DNA of 64,000 nt, taken from contig JYIP02000005.1 in assembly GCA_001051155.2 (NCBI GenBank), positions 1,488,001 to 1,552,000 on the forward strand, written 5' to 3'. Both the position numbers and the translations under genes were made by a program. This document shows, in pieces, positions 43,111 to 54,432 of this stretch; within the stretch, counting starts at the first letter, position 1, and each line of letters starts with the position of its first letter. The notes beneath the pieces were generated by a model. The model made no database searches. It was not told the DNA's origin and saw only the letters and a list, made by a program, of their open reading frames with translations. Origin of the DNA: Chrysoporthe austroafricana. Lineage: Eukaryota; Ascomycota; Sordariomycetes; Diaporthales; Cryphonectriaceae.

Positions 43111-44079
43111 TCACCTTCTAGGTCCAGTTGTCTTCCACGCGTGCAACTGAACATCGCAACCTGAATCCGCTCTTCCAAAAGTGGGCCTGACAGCCTTAGG
43201 CACCGTATCTTTCCTGAAGTACTGGACTTCGATCTCACGGAGGAAGCTGACTTTCTTGGGTTCGCGTTTCCCAGTGTCTCGCTTCGACAGCGCCGGCTTC
43301 AGTTCGCTCGCGGTCGGCGACGGTCCCTCTCCGGCTCGGAATTTTGATCGTGCACTCGTAGCTGACCGCGTGGTCGGCTTGCCCCGTGATGATGAGCGCG
43401 CGCCCTCGGTAGTGGGAACATTCACTAGCAGCTCGTTTAGGGGGGCCCAGGGCGACGCCTCGCCCGATCTCTTGCGCACGTACGTATTCTTCCAAGGACC
43501 CTCCGCCCTCGTGGAAGACGATTTATTAGATGTAGTTGAGTACGCCTCCCTTTCTGCCGCGCGTGCTGATGACTTTTGGGATATATATGTGACCGGCTTC
43601 TTCTGAGTTGCGGAGGGTCGTGTCGTGGCGGTCGTCGCAGGTGCCGTCGGTTTCAGTGACGAGGACGTCGTCGACTTCTTGGGAGCCGCAGGTGTCGCTG
43701 CCTTTTGCTGAGGCATGGATGTCATCGGCTTCTTCTGAGTTCTCTCGCGGAGGACAGACGTCTGCATCTTGTTGTAGGTCGGTTTCGCTGATTTTTCGGG
43801 TTCGCAGTCCCAGGTTCTCGAGACCGTCTCGATCAATGGAATTCTGCCCCAGCCCTCGATTGGTATGAGGATGTGCTCGCAAGGAGCCCAGGATGCTCTA
43901 ATTTCGTTGTGGAAAGGCATTCGTCCGACAAAGACAATGGTGAGAGGCATGTCTCCGAGCAAGGTGGTGTAACATGGTTGACTGCTCTGAGCGAAGCTGC
44001 CATTCTGCAGCCTGATCGTTTCGTTGCACTCCCTATAGAGGATGTAGGTGTCATAAACGGCATACTCTCGGTTCGCCAT
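43111..44079 (-). CDS. Orphan protein B, 322 aa, with KKVSF...EVQYF motif
   Basis: Single exon. The start is placed at MANREYAVYD (ATG 44079); an upstream ATG at 44271 would add 64 poorly structured residues. Residues 1-92 look folded and contain four cysteines (YRECNE, SQPCYT, WAPCEH, WDCEPE). Residues 95-270 are basic and Ser/Thr/Lys-rich with repeated KKP, KKS and KSS blocks (disordered). Residues 275-288, K-K-V-S-F-L-R-E-I-E-V-Q-Y-F, form the same kind of motif as in orphan A and are followed by RKDTVPKAVRPTFGR. The shared architecture is a Cys-containing head, a long disordered linker and a C-terminal KKVxF block. The two genes could be diverged paralogues or convergent PP1 partners. No enzyme domain recognised. 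Confidence 0.65.
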   Translation of the reverse strand: MANREYAVYDTYILYRECNETIRLQNGSFAQSSQPCYTTLLGDMPLTIVFVGRMPFHNEIRASWAPCEHILIPIEGWGRIPLIETVSRTWDCEPEKSAKPTYNKMQTSVLRERTQKKPMTSMPQQKAATPAAPKKSTTSSSLKPTAPATTATTRPSATQKKPVTYISQKSSARAAEREAYSTTSNKSSSTRAEGPWKNTYVRKRSGEASPWAPLNELLVNVPTTEGARSSSRGKPTTRSATSARSKFRAGEGPSPTASELKPALSKRDTGKREPKKVSFLREIEVQYFRKDTVPKAVRPTFGRADSGCDVQLHAWKTTGPRR

Positions 44080-45277
44080 TGTATGGCGAAGAGAAGGTAT
44101 GAAAACGAGGCGTATGGAAGACAGGGAGGAGGCCACTTGTTCGAGATGGGGTGTTGGCAAGGTGATACTTCCCCTCGCACTGCGAAAGGAGAGGACCGAA
44201 TTCCCAAGGATTTTAATTCGTGATATCGTCGAGTCCTGGATCCCAAGTGAACGTCGATCGATGTTCACCATGGACTTTGGCTAAGGCGCTCTTTGGTCTT
44301 GAAGGACTCGATTGCAGGCGGTTCTCACTCATAGTACTCTAAAAATCGATGATACCACGATATATTGAGGCAATTACTATTTTAATTGTGGCTTTCGGGA
44401 AGACAATGAACGGACATGTGAAGTGAAGGGGCTGTAGTGATGTTGCTCAGACAGCTGGTCATAGAATAGCATGGTTCATGTTGCCCTAGAAAAGCCTAGG
44501 TGGTGAGTCTTGGTTTTCTCCGATTTGATCATGTGGCAATGTGCTTTTGGTTGGTCAGCGGGGATACTATCATGGGCCACGCACAAGTGAGTTTGCATTG
44601 TTGTGTTATTAGGCTTGATGGCGCTGACGAGGGCTTCTTAATGAAGGGGGCAGCTTGAAGGGGACACTGTCCTCTCGCAGTTTCAGTCTCCAACACTGAC
44701 AATGAAGCTGGCCCATCTAGGAATCCCGAATATCTGTTCTATATGGCTATGACACTGATTCAGGTGAACAGGGGATTGCATTTTGGACATTCGCAAGTTA
44801 TGATCTCGTCCTCCTAGGTGGGGACAGGGGTGTGCTAGGCCACTGTTGATTCTGCTTTCATGTTGGTCAGTTTGACAATCTTCTCGTTGCCAACACATGT
44901 CAGTCTCTCCTTGGGGCCCTAATGTCAAAGAATTTCGGCGTTTGGCCTCCGTGTTGCGATGATGGTATTAACAAAGAGCTGTCTTTGAGGGCCCGAGCAG
45001 TCGTCGCTGAAAATGCCGTGAGCACTGGATGTTGACACGGAAGAGATGATAGTTACATATCATCGCGTATCTTATGGTATGGGGCGTGTTTAAGGGAGGC
45101 CTGGTTATGCGAGGCGTGATGGTACGACCTCCCCCGAGTGTCAACATGACTGTTGGACCTGTTATTAAGGGCATGTTTGACTGGACAGTGTGGTGCGCGT
45201 GTACAGAATTACTCGCTCTGTGATTATATGTCAAATAAAATATACGCTCTAACAGTAATCCATCGCTATGCTCAATC
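44080..45277. other. AT-rich spacer, orphan B promoter and multicopper oxidase 3' flank
   Basis: No coding sequence supportable. Composition is like the 42.2-43.1 kb spacer. Confidence 0.4.
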
Positions 45278-47415
45278 TCATGGGTCGTCGGAGGCGAAAT
45301 GCCCATACCATATACTATCCTTCGGCGTCGCCCCCTTCTCCAGCTCCTCGACCGGCGCCGCACACAGCTGGGCGCTCTGCTCGGGCACCGTCCAGTTCCT
45401 CATGACGTCCAGCCGCGAGGCGAACTGCATGCCCATGCCCGCCTCCGCGTGCCAGATCATGTGGCAGTGGAAGAGCCACACCCCGGGGTTGTCCGCGACG
45501 AACCGGACCAGCGTCCAGCCGAAGCCCTCGATGGTGGTGACGTCCCGGCGCGTCGGGTTGGCGACGATCGCGTCGTCGCTAGCGTTGAGCAGGCCCTGGC
45601 CGCCCGGCCGGAGGCCGAGCGCCTCGTAGCCGGGGAAGTAGCCGTGGCCCGCGGCGAGGATGTACATCTGCGTGCCGTGCAGGTGGAACGGGTGGTTGCC
45701 CTCGTCGAAGTTCTGCAGCACGACGTCGACCACCTCGACGGCGCCGGAGCTGACCACCAGCTCGTGCTTCTTGTCGAAGGCGACGTCGTTGACGCCCTCG
45801 ACGGCGAAGGACGCGTTGCCCGCCTGCAGGCCGTCCACGACCCGGTGGAGGCTCGGCGCGCGGAGCTGCGGCCGGAGGGTGCTCTTGTTGAGGAACCCGC
45901 GCTCGAGCCGCCAGTCGCCGATCTCGAGGTTCACGCGGAGGTACCACGAGTGGTGCGCGTACTCGGGGGCCGCCTGCGCCGGCCGCGGCCTGTATGACCC
46001 CGGGGCCGGGTCCTTGCAGATGACGGTGAACTTCCCGCTGTCGGCCTCGGTCGTGGGGAGATCGGAGGGCCCTCGGGCCTGCACCGGGGCCGCCCCCGCC
46101 GCACCGTACCGGATGATGGCCTGCGCCGAGGCCACGCCCTTGTCGGGCAGGACGTTCTCCGCGAAGCAGTGGCTGAGCATGCGCGCCCGGAACCAGTAGA
46201 GGTCGGATGGGTCGGTCTGGTTCGTGGAGAGGATGACGCTGTACCGCTGGCCGGGGCCGACGAGGACCGTCGAGTCTGCATTTGGCTCGACAGTGACGCC
46301 GTCGACTTCTGTGACGGGGAGGTCGAGGTGCCTGTCCACGCTCACCTCGAACCAGGCGAAACCACCCACGTTCATAACCCGGAGCCGGTGGTGTTTGTGG
46401 GGCTCGAGGTCGAAGGTGGGCAGCAAGGCCGAAGAGCTGTCGCAGTGCCTGCCTGGGTGCAGTGAGCAGTCGAGCTTATTCGCCCCGTTGATGAGCGCCC
46501 CGTTGGGAATCGGCGATGCCTCGCTCCCCGGAGAGAGCGTCTGCCTCAACAGCCCATCAGAGGCATCGTGATACCAATCCTGGACCATGATGACACGATC
46601 CGTGTCATACGCTATTGGTTGGTTCTCCTTCTCCTCGGTGGAGAGGATGATCAAGGGGCCGAAGAGGCCGTCCAGCCCCTGCGCGGCCTGATGACCATGG
46701 TAAAAGTCTTACGGCGATTAGCCTCTAGCCCGGTCCTAACAGATAGTAATGAAGTGCACTCACATGAGCCGGCCTGGCCTTTCACAGTGAACTCGTATCG
46801 GTACGACTGGCCGGAAGCAATCGGACACTGCGTGACCCCGACCGTACCGTCCATGAAGACAGTGCCGTTCTGGAAGAGGCCGTGCCAGTGTATCGCGGTG
46901 GCATTCCTCGCCTGGTTCACCACGTTCACAACAATCGTGTCTCCCTCGTTGCACACGATCATGGGCCCCGGGAACTGCCCGTTGATCACCATCATGGGCC
47001 GGAACACGCCGTCCGGATTTGCTGTGATATCCGAGATGACCCAGTGGTACTCGCGCACCGTCGACGGGGCGCTGTAGTCCCAGTCTGGGTCGATCACGTA
47101 GTCAGTCGACGGCCGCCGGAACGTGCTGGCTATCTCTGTCGCCTCCTCAGGCAGGTAGAACCGGATGAAGAGGACAGCGAGGATGGTGATGAGGACGGCT
47201 CCGGCCAGGCCAAACAGCCCCAGGCGCCACCATTTCCTCCGCCGCTTTCGAGGCTCGTCTAGGTCGTCCAGTCGTACATCCTCGTCGCCATCCTCGGACA
47301 GAAGCCGTTCTTTCTGTTCATCCGCCACCCCAGTCTTCTCGGGGAGTTCGATGTCGGCGCTGCTCCGGTGCTCGTTCGAGGGCGAAGAGGACCGGAGCTG
47401 CTTGTACTTGCCCAT
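45278..47415 (-). CDS. Membrane-anchored multicopper oxidase
   Basis: Exons 47415..46764 and 46707..45278 (GTGAGT donor, TAAG acceptor, phase 1) give 693 aa. Residues 1-64 are hydrophilic (acidic, then RKRRRKWW). A single transmembrane helix at about 65-87 makes this a type II protein. Three cupredoxin domains follow with all four copper motifs: HWHG (176-179); YHGH (220-223, made by the splice); HPFHLHG (556-562); and HCHMIWHAEAGM (631-642), which holds the Cys bridging T1 and T2/T3 copper. It should oxidise a phenolic, metal or ascorbate-like substrate and reduce oxygen to water. The residue at the T1 axial position appears to be Met. Unlike Fet3 ferroxidases, which have a C-terminal anchor, the anchor is N-terminal. 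No iron permease gene lies beside it. The exon-2 part is markedly GC-rich. Confidence 0.92.
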
Positions 47416-48702
47416 CCTCGCAGGCTAAATCCTGCGTCCAGATGGCGCCCCTCCAGCAGGCCGGCTGTCGTCTCCTTGTCGGCGATCCGGTGAGACTTAA
47501 AGATACAGTCAATGCCGGATCCCGGCCGAGCCCCTGAGCCGTGCCGCGTGCTTCTCGACTTGGCTACGGCGCGGGAGGGTGCAGATCTCACGACAAGGCA
47601 GGGTGTGGCCTCGAAGTTGGTGATGATACGGTGATCGGAGCAAGCCTTTGCGATGTCAGGGCTAGGGCGCCTCGCAGCTGATAGACTTCATTCATATCAC
47701 GAGCACCCCCCTCGAGGCGGCGAAAAAGATTCCATCCATTTCATCTCACGGAGGGCCGGTGACCCCCATCCCGGACCCCTGCCGGCGGCGATTTGCACGG
47801 GGTTTGTCTCGAGGCCCTGGTTGGTGGGACCACCGCGACGTTGCATGAAGCCCCCCTGCAGGGCCGACGATCAGCAAAAGCCTTCTAGAACACACGTGCG
47901 ACACGATTATCACAGAGTACTATGGGAGATCCGACGGGCCACCCACTCGCCCTCGTGTGCACCCAGCCCAGCGGTGCCAGGGCCTTGCCGAAGCAGCCGT
48001 CCGGTATTTGCTGCGAAGGGAAGAATCCAGAATCAGCACCTTAAGCACGATCCGCCTATACTTGCGACAACCACCCGGCGATTTATCGAAAATACACGGG
48101 TAAGCATCTCAAATCGCGGCTTTGGGATCACTTCGTAGCCAGAGCCAAGCCCGATACCAGCGACTAGGCCTTCTATAAAGCGGTATCGGAACAGCCAGAA
48201 GAGTAACAAAGAACGTAATGAGAACAGCAAAGACGAGCGGGCTCGAAGCCCTTAATTTGTTGCGATGCTACTACCTAGAATCAATTGCCAATATTGAGGA
48301 TGCCTTTTTCAGCTAAACAATGGTTGTTCAATTTGAGGTGAACTCCAATTGTGTACATAGCTATTCCTCTTGCCTCTGCTTATCCAAGCTTCGCAATCCC
48401 TTAATGCTTTGCGCCTGACTGCTGTGCTTCTTTGGCAGCCCGTCGTCCGTCCTCGTTTGGCCCGTAATATTGTACTCTAGTCAACCAACTTGCACTTCGT
48501 AATCGTCTGCCGTACTTGAATCACTCACGGTAACCACACCCATCGATTTTGACGATACATTTTAGAACAACTCTCAGTCATTCGACAATGGTCATTGAGG
48601 TAGGGGAAACTACAAATAGCCAGCCATTTGGTAACAGCTAGACTGCAAGACAACCTGACACATACTCTTTTGACCCTAACGACACTTCCACACCAATCTA
48701 CC
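47416..48702. other. 1.3-kb intergenic region upstream of the multicopper oxidase
   Basis: It holds the oxidase promoter. A short minus-strand frame near 48033-48230 (WLFRYRFIEGLVAGIG) reads like protein but has no context, so it is not called. Confidence 0.35.
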
Positions 48703-49846
48703 ATGGAGCCCCGCCGTGAACAGCAGCTACCACTCAGCCTGGGCTCGTCTTCCACATCGGGATGTATCCTCGACAAATGAACCTTCGTTCCCATTCCGTT
48801 CCCTTCCGGCAGAGCTCCGACTGAAAGTCCTCCTATACACGCACCTCGGACCCCCAGAAACCGGCGATTATGACCCTCGCTTCGAACGCCTGATGATGCA
48901 CGACGGCAAACTCAAACAGGGAAACTATGATTTTATATTGCGAGAAACACCATCAGGATGGTTCGTCCCCCTCCAAGACCCCCATAATTTTCTCTTCTCT
49001 TGAGATTACTCCAGAATCTAACTCTCGTACAGTAGCTGCCGCCCTTCCGATCGTACCCGCACCTGCCTTTGCCTACGTCAGACCTGCTTTCCGCGCTGTC
49101 GGTGCCGCGTTCTGCCTACAGCGCTCTTCCTTGTCGACCGGCAAATGTACCAAGAAGCAGCCATCGAAGTTTTCTATCCTAACGCCTACTTCGAATTCTA
49201 TCAGGATGATTTCCGTGCTACGCTTTCTTTTCTGCGCGATACCATCCCGCGAGAGGGCCTGGCACGAATTCGACACATCAAGTTCACTATGAGCCTAAGA
49301 CAATGTGAAGGCTGGGCTGACGGTGCACTCGCGTCTGGTTTTCCGGAATTAGAGCTCAAAATTATTGCATTGGTATACTGGATAGACAATTTGAGTCCGG
49401 CATTGGATTATAAGGCTGACTGGCGAGCGGTTCTGGCTTTCCTTGCGGAATACGCAAATATTCCACGACCGAACATTACCGTGGATATGGCTGAATGTTC
49501 GTGGGGGTTCATATATGTCCTTTGTGATTGTTACATGGATACGGATTCGATGTTTCGATTCATTTACGATTTTATAATCGACGTCGTGACCGCGATGTGC
49601 TGCTCTTTGAAGACGCTCGGCGGTATCAAGCTCGATATGTATCTATACGAGGGAATGGCTCCCTGGCTGGAAAGAGAGGTGCTGGGATATGGCGACGGGC
49701 GAATTCCTGCACCACCACCACCAAGACCTAGATATTATTGGTTACCTGAAGCTTATTGGGGACCCCCCGCGTGGCACGATCTAGATCAAAGGCTGGAAGG
49801 ATCAAATTATACTCCTGCCATACTTCCACAGACAGGCACAAGATGA
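48703..49846 (+). pseudogene. Decayed F-box-type gene
   Basis: Two segments in different frames look like one fungal F-box-like protein. Segment 1 (48716..49003) has FPFRSLPAELRLKVLLYTHLGP, an F-box-like helix pair, then RETPSGWFVPLQDP. Segment 2 (about 49115..49846) has LFLVDRQMYQEAAIEVFYPN, FEFYQDDFRATLSFLRDTIPREGLARIR, and ends LPQTGTR. The only plausible start (ATG 48703) is out of frame with segment 1. Segment 1 hits a stop at 49003, and segment 2 is in another frame. I found no pair of splice sites that repairs both breaks convincingly, so at least two frame lesions are likely. Segment 2 alone has an ATG at 49145 and could be expressed. A missed intron or sequence error is possible. Confidence 0.5.
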
Positions 49847-50511
49847 GGTAGCTCGCGATCAGTCAGGCCAGCGTAGAATCCTAGCTGACATTGGTGGTTT
49901 ATCACATTGGGCCAGTTCCCAAGTAGGACGTTAGTCAGTCGGATTACTATGGTGCAGTGCGGTGGACGCATGTTTTTATCATAGGACTGATCCCGATTCT
50001 GGTTCGACGACTGTGCAACACATCTTCACCCTTCTTAGCGTGGTGAGATTACGCAGCCATGACGGCCTCTATATCCGTCCAATAGAGCACATCATCGCCG
50101 TTCTTCTCTTCGTCCGTCTTTGGACCTTGCAGACACTTGGCAGCCGTCGGGACATCCCTATTACGTAATTATCCAGGGCGATTTCTAGCCAGCCGTCTGG
50201 GCTTCTGGCCTTCATTCGGAAGAACAACAACAACAAATTGACTGCTACTTTTCATCTTGAACCAGACCTTGTTCCTCTGACAATCCCGTCTTTCGTAGGA
50301 ATACCAGACAAGGCCGATCACGATGCCCCTCGAAAGCTGCAAGCTTGGGAGATAGCGATGGGTCTTTTACTGCAGTGTCCTCCATTTTATGTATTCCGTG
50401 CCATCCGCCTTCCCTCGGGGTATCCTCCCTATAGGTCTGCTTCAATCATGCAAGGCAGCCTCCCGCGATATGAAGGACATCTTCTCCTCGGAGAACCTCG
50501 TTCCAGCCAAT
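49847..50511. other. Intergenic between convergent genes
   Basis: No supported gene. The open frame at 50238-50648 overlaps the BTB gene antisense and has no domain. Confidence 0.4.
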
Positions 50512-51267
50512 TCAGCCCTGCTTCTGTCTCTTTCTTGGAGTTGTGCCATCCGCGGCTGTCTTTGAAGCGCCCTTCGAGAAGACTTCCACCATCTTCTTGG
50601 CAAAGGCGGACTGCGAGTTGGCGTCTAACTCATCGTGGTATACGATGAAGGCCTCAAGACACAAATTTGTAAGGGCTTCGGCCACTCTTACTTTGAGCGG
50701 CACATTGTACTTCTTACAGTACTCGGCGGCTGCTGCGACTCTCGTGATCACTCTCTTCGAATGGGCTCTTAGTGTTGTCTCACAAGTACTCATGTGATAG
50801 TCGAAAGCCTCTTCGGCAATCTTTCGAAGGTGACTGTTGAGAAAACGGTCTGCCAACCTCCATAAATGAGCGGCTGCAAGAAAATAACACCGGTCTCTAT
50901 CAACTTCGCGGAACTTGAAGTCGTGGACGAAGTACGAGCGATAAAGGACGTCGACGTAGAGACCAAACTCATCTGCAGTGACGTCGTCGCCCAAGTCGAT
51001 GGTTTGAGTCTGCACCTCAGCGAAAGATCTATTTAGAGCCTTTTCGAAATAATCCGAATCCTTGACCAGCAGCGCCTTGTGAACTTTGAATGACTTCCCC
51101 TCCACATTGATGGTTGCCGTCTCTTGGGGATCGCTGCTGCCCGTTAGACATCTGTCTCAAGCCTCAGACCATAGCTTTGGAACGTACAGAAAGAGAAAGC
51201 TCTCCGTGAACTGTGCACTGGCCGCTGGGAACGCGCTCGAGGCGCTCATATCTGGTGGGCCTGACAT
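50512..51267 (-). CDS. BTB/POZ-domain protein
   Basis: Exons 51267..51188 and 51136..50512 (GTACGT donor, CTAAC branch point, GGCAG acceptor, phase 2) give 234 aa. After a short Ala/Ser N-terminus, the BTB fold begins SDPQETATINVEGKSFKVHKALLVKDSDYFEKALNRSF. The usual DxxAFGLYVDVLY-like stretch (DEFGLYVDVLYRSY) and a helical AAAHLWRLADRFLN segment follow. Such small BTB proteins without other domains are common in filamentous fungi and are thought to act as adaptors (for example with Cul3), but partners are unknown here. The C-terminus is basic (TPRKRQKQG). It is divergent from LSM6 with about 600 bp between. Confidence 0.85.
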
Positions 51268-51873
51268 CTTTTCTTGTGTGATCGTGAAGAGAGAAAGTGA
51301 AGGGATAGGAAGTTGGTTGGTCAGAAGGTTGTGGAAGTGCTCAGGCAGGACTTATGCAGGAGGCGAAGGATTTGAAATAAAGCGAGGAAGGTGTAAGTGC
51401 GGGAGATTCGTTTTAAATAAACTGTCTAGGTGCCTGGAAAGAGTTTTATGTGAAATATCAAGGTACTTGAATTACCTTGGCCTTCCAGAGGTGAGCAGCC
51501 GCGCGGAAGAGCATAGAATGAATGCTGTACTTCCCAAAGTATTTCTCGATCACTGTGATACCCAAAGCTCACATAATGCTGATAGAAGGTGCTCGGGTCC
51601 TTTATATCAGGCGAAAATTTAAATTTATCTGACCTGAAGGTGTCACTCGGATGAAGGAGGACTGTGGCCCTGGTCACTGCATAAACCCGTCAATTGCATA
51701 TCGCCAATGACTTACATAAGCCGTTCCCGCCGCCGGGCCCCGACCCACTTTGCACCAAACGCAACTTCGAACTCGCTAAGGCAACTCAGACGCAGCATCG
51801 CTCACACCCTTTTGCTCTCTCAAGACCCAGCCCGACTGCTCAGACCCGCGAAGCGAGCTCACTCTCTCGCAGC
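51268..51873. other. Divergent promoter, BTB gene and LSM6
   Basis: No coding sequence. AT-rich near the middle, then a pyrimidine-rich leader before LSM6. Confidence 0.4.
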
Positions 51874-52319
51874 ATGGAGAACGGCGCGCCATCTAACGAG
51901 GGCAAGGACCCGTCGAGCTTCCTCAGCCAGATCATCGGCAACCCGGTGACCGTCAAGCTCAACTCGGGCGTTGTCTACAAGGGTGAGTGAGGGCCCTCTG
52001 CCGACGGAGCGCCTCGACCTCCCCAACCATGCTTCATCTTCCTCCTCCTCTTTCATGCTTTGTGTATTGGCCTGCCACGACTGCTCCTGGTCCCGGAGCT
52101 GACTTGTTCCCGAATAGGTGAGCTTCAGTCAGTCGATGGCTACATGAACATCGCCCTCGAGAAGACGGAGGAGTACGTCAACGGGCAGAAGAGGCGCGCG
52201 TATGGCGACGCATTTGTGAGGGGGAACAACGGTGAGTCGACCCATTCTCGTCCTCGAGCTCGTTCGCGTTGTGCTGAGCCGCCGTCCCGCCAGTCATGTA
52301 CATCTCCGCCGACTCTTAG
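51874..52319 (+). CDS. LSM6: U6 snRNA-associated Sm-like protein LSm6
   Basis: Three exons, 51874..51982, 52118..52231 and 52294..52319, give 82 aa. The junctions keep phase 1 and both donors are GTGAGT. LSm6 is a subunit of the LSm2-8 ring on U6 snRNA in the nucleus and of the LSm1-7 ring that promotes mRNA decapping in the cytoplasm. The Sm1 motif is ...IIGNPVTVKLNSGVVYKGELQSVDGYMNIAL and Sm2 is the AFVRGNNVMYISAD segment, ending in the final 8-codon exon. Glycine, aspartate and asparagine in the Sm1 loop are conserved (SVDGYMN). The length is standard. The tiny third exon encodes only the last strand, which explains why no single reading frame looks complete. Confidence 0.95.
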
Positions 52320-52686
52320 GGGAGGGCCGACGGCCGCGTTGGCACAATCCTCCAACGCCTAGTCAACGGCACCGGGGCGTTCCAGCGATGAGCCGAAGCG
52401 GGGGCGGCAGCGCCATCCATTCACCGGCGGCCGCCTGCAGTAAGGCTTTTGAAACCCAGCTCGGCGGGTCAAGGGTGCACGCGGAAGGGCTTTGTTTCCT
52501 GTTGGAGGATCCCTCTGGGCGCGCAACGAGTGGTTCTGGCAGGATCTAAGAGGGCGGCTCATAAGCCGCTGGAATGTAGGACTTGACTGCATCGATATAG
52601 CTCGGCAAAAATTGCATTTACTTCCGCATCGAGGCGATGCTGACGTCTGCCGACGGCCTCGTTGTCTTCTCCCTGCTGCTTTCCAG
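52320..52686. other. Intergenic between convergent LSM6 and methyltransferase genes
   Basis: 3' flanks only. Nothing seen. Confidence 0.4.
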
Positions 52687-53698
52687 CTACATCCGATCCG
52701 ACCAGGCGAGATACGTCCTCCCGTGGCACTCCACCTCGCCCTGCTCGTTCCTCACGACGTCGCCCATGGCCATGGCCTCTCCGAATACCCTCCTCGCGTG
52801 CTCCCTATCTGCTGCTTCCAGCATCGCGACGTGGCTGAGCGTGTTGATCCGGTCCCAGAGCGCTTCCTCGCTCAGCCAGTGCGTCCACTCCACGCTGTCC
52901 TGCCCCAGGGGCACGGAGAACCGCGGCAGCCTGCCCAGGACCGTGTCGCGCAGGACCTGGATCGGGTTCGTCTTCAGCTGCCTGTCAAAAACCTCCTGCC
53001 ACTCCATGTCGCGGAAGCGCTTGTTGCTGTCCTTGGCGGCCAGACTATGTATCCAGTCGTTGAGGTGCTGGGCCCAACTTGTCGAGGCTTTCCACGCCTT
53101 TGGCTTGTTGTCTGAGCTCCGGTTCAGCAGACAGCACGGCGCAGGGGGTTTGAGGGCCTGGTCTCCTTCTCACAGTCATCGATGTTCCAGATCATCCCGA
53201 ACACCCCGCTGGGTTTCAACACCCGGTGGATCTCGTCCAGCGCCTCGTCCGTAGCGAACCTGCCCGTAGCAGCAGCAGCAGCATCAGCATTAGATACCAG
53301 TAAAACCCCCCTCAGATTCTTGTCCCCCCTGCTGCTCACCAGTGAAAAGACTGCGCGGCGACGACCCCATCGCCCCACTCATCCGCCACGACGGCCCCGA
53401 GGTCCTGCGCCGCGCCGGCCCTCACGGCCACACCCCGCAGCCCCTTGGCCTCCAGCGCCCGCCGCATCTCCGGGTGCGGCTCCGTCGCCACGACGTCGAA
53501 CCCCTCGTGGCGCGCCGCCAGCGCCTCCGTGAACTTGCCCGTGCCGGCCGCGACCTCGACGACCCGCGCGTGCGGCCGGTCCGCCAGGCGCATGTGCTCA
53601 AGCAGCCTCTGCGTGGCCTCTGGCGGGTACGCTGGCCGGTGGGCGTCGTACGCGGTGGCGTTTTTGAAGCCCGCTGAGGCCGCCGAGGCGAGAGACAT
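52687..53698 (-). CDS. SAM-dependent class I methyltransferase
   Basis: Three exons, 53698..53340, 53259..53174 and 53111..52687 (GTGAGC and GTGAGA donors), give 289 aa. Motif I, VVEVAAGTGKFTEAL (about 46-60), binds SAM. VVATEPHPEMRRAL gives the acidic residue at the end of strand 2. AQSFHWFATDEALDEIHRVLKPSGVFGMIWN is the typical motif of Methyltransf_11 family enzymes, and the first splice falls inside HW/FATD. The C-terminal part (TSWAQHLNDWIHS, TYLAWSDRM) resembles trans-aconitate-type and uncharacterised fungal methyltransferases; substrate unknown. Probably cytosolic with no signal peptide. All phases agree. Confidence 0.88.
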
Positions 53699-54432
53699 CC
53701 TGACTGACGTCGTCGGGCTTTCGGGGGTGAGGCTTGGGGGACGCGCCAGGCCAGACAGAAGAATAAACGTGAACCGACTGCAGGAGGCGATGGTCGGCTG
53801 TTGGGATGCTGGCCGAAAGCCGTCTGCCTACCCACCCTGGGCAGATATACTAGCAGACTAGGTACGCTCAGTACTAGACACGTACGACAGGGAAACTCCG
53901 ATGACGCACCGGCCGGTGCTTCGGAGGTCCTGGACGGGGACGGACGCAGGGGGCCTGCAGGTGCTAATGCAACATGGAGACGGCGGCCGCCGCTACGGCG
54001 TGGCTCTACACAATAGTCATATCCGGAGGCAATATACGCTGTATAGGTAAGAGAGGCGAGAAACTCATCTCTTCACGCGAGCCTCTTGCCAAGTTGAACA
54101 AACCACAACGTGAGTGCTCGAAAGTCTGAAAGACGTAACAATTAGCGGGATCCGCCCTTTTTTGTCATGTGGCTAAGTGTTGATCTAATTTACATGCCCT
54201 CTTCCCCAAAGGTTGGCCTCTCAAGAGTTCTAATGCAGATGGGCTAAAGGTATGTTGATTCAATTTGACGCAGACAAGATGAATAATCATGCGGGACAAA
54301 CGTCATCTTGGCTGCGATTTTGCGTAAATATGTATGTCTTCATCGAATCACCGATCTTCCTCTTCTCTTTCCGTGAGTGCCGTGTGCACAAAGTCTTCTC
54401 AAATGCTCGTCTACCTATAACGGTTTGCAAAA
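53699..54432. other. Intergenic: methyltransferase promoter and ABC gene 3' flank
   Basis: No gene supported. Confidence 0.4.

Noticed and set aside
41385..47415. A secondary-metabolite or metal-uptake cluster around the multicopper oxidase
   Set aside because: No backbone enzyme, transporter or permease lies beside it; neighbours are orphan proteins.
48033..48230. Short minus-strand frame WLFRYRFIEGLVAGIG...
   Set aside because: Reads like protein but is too short, with no splice partners or recognised family.
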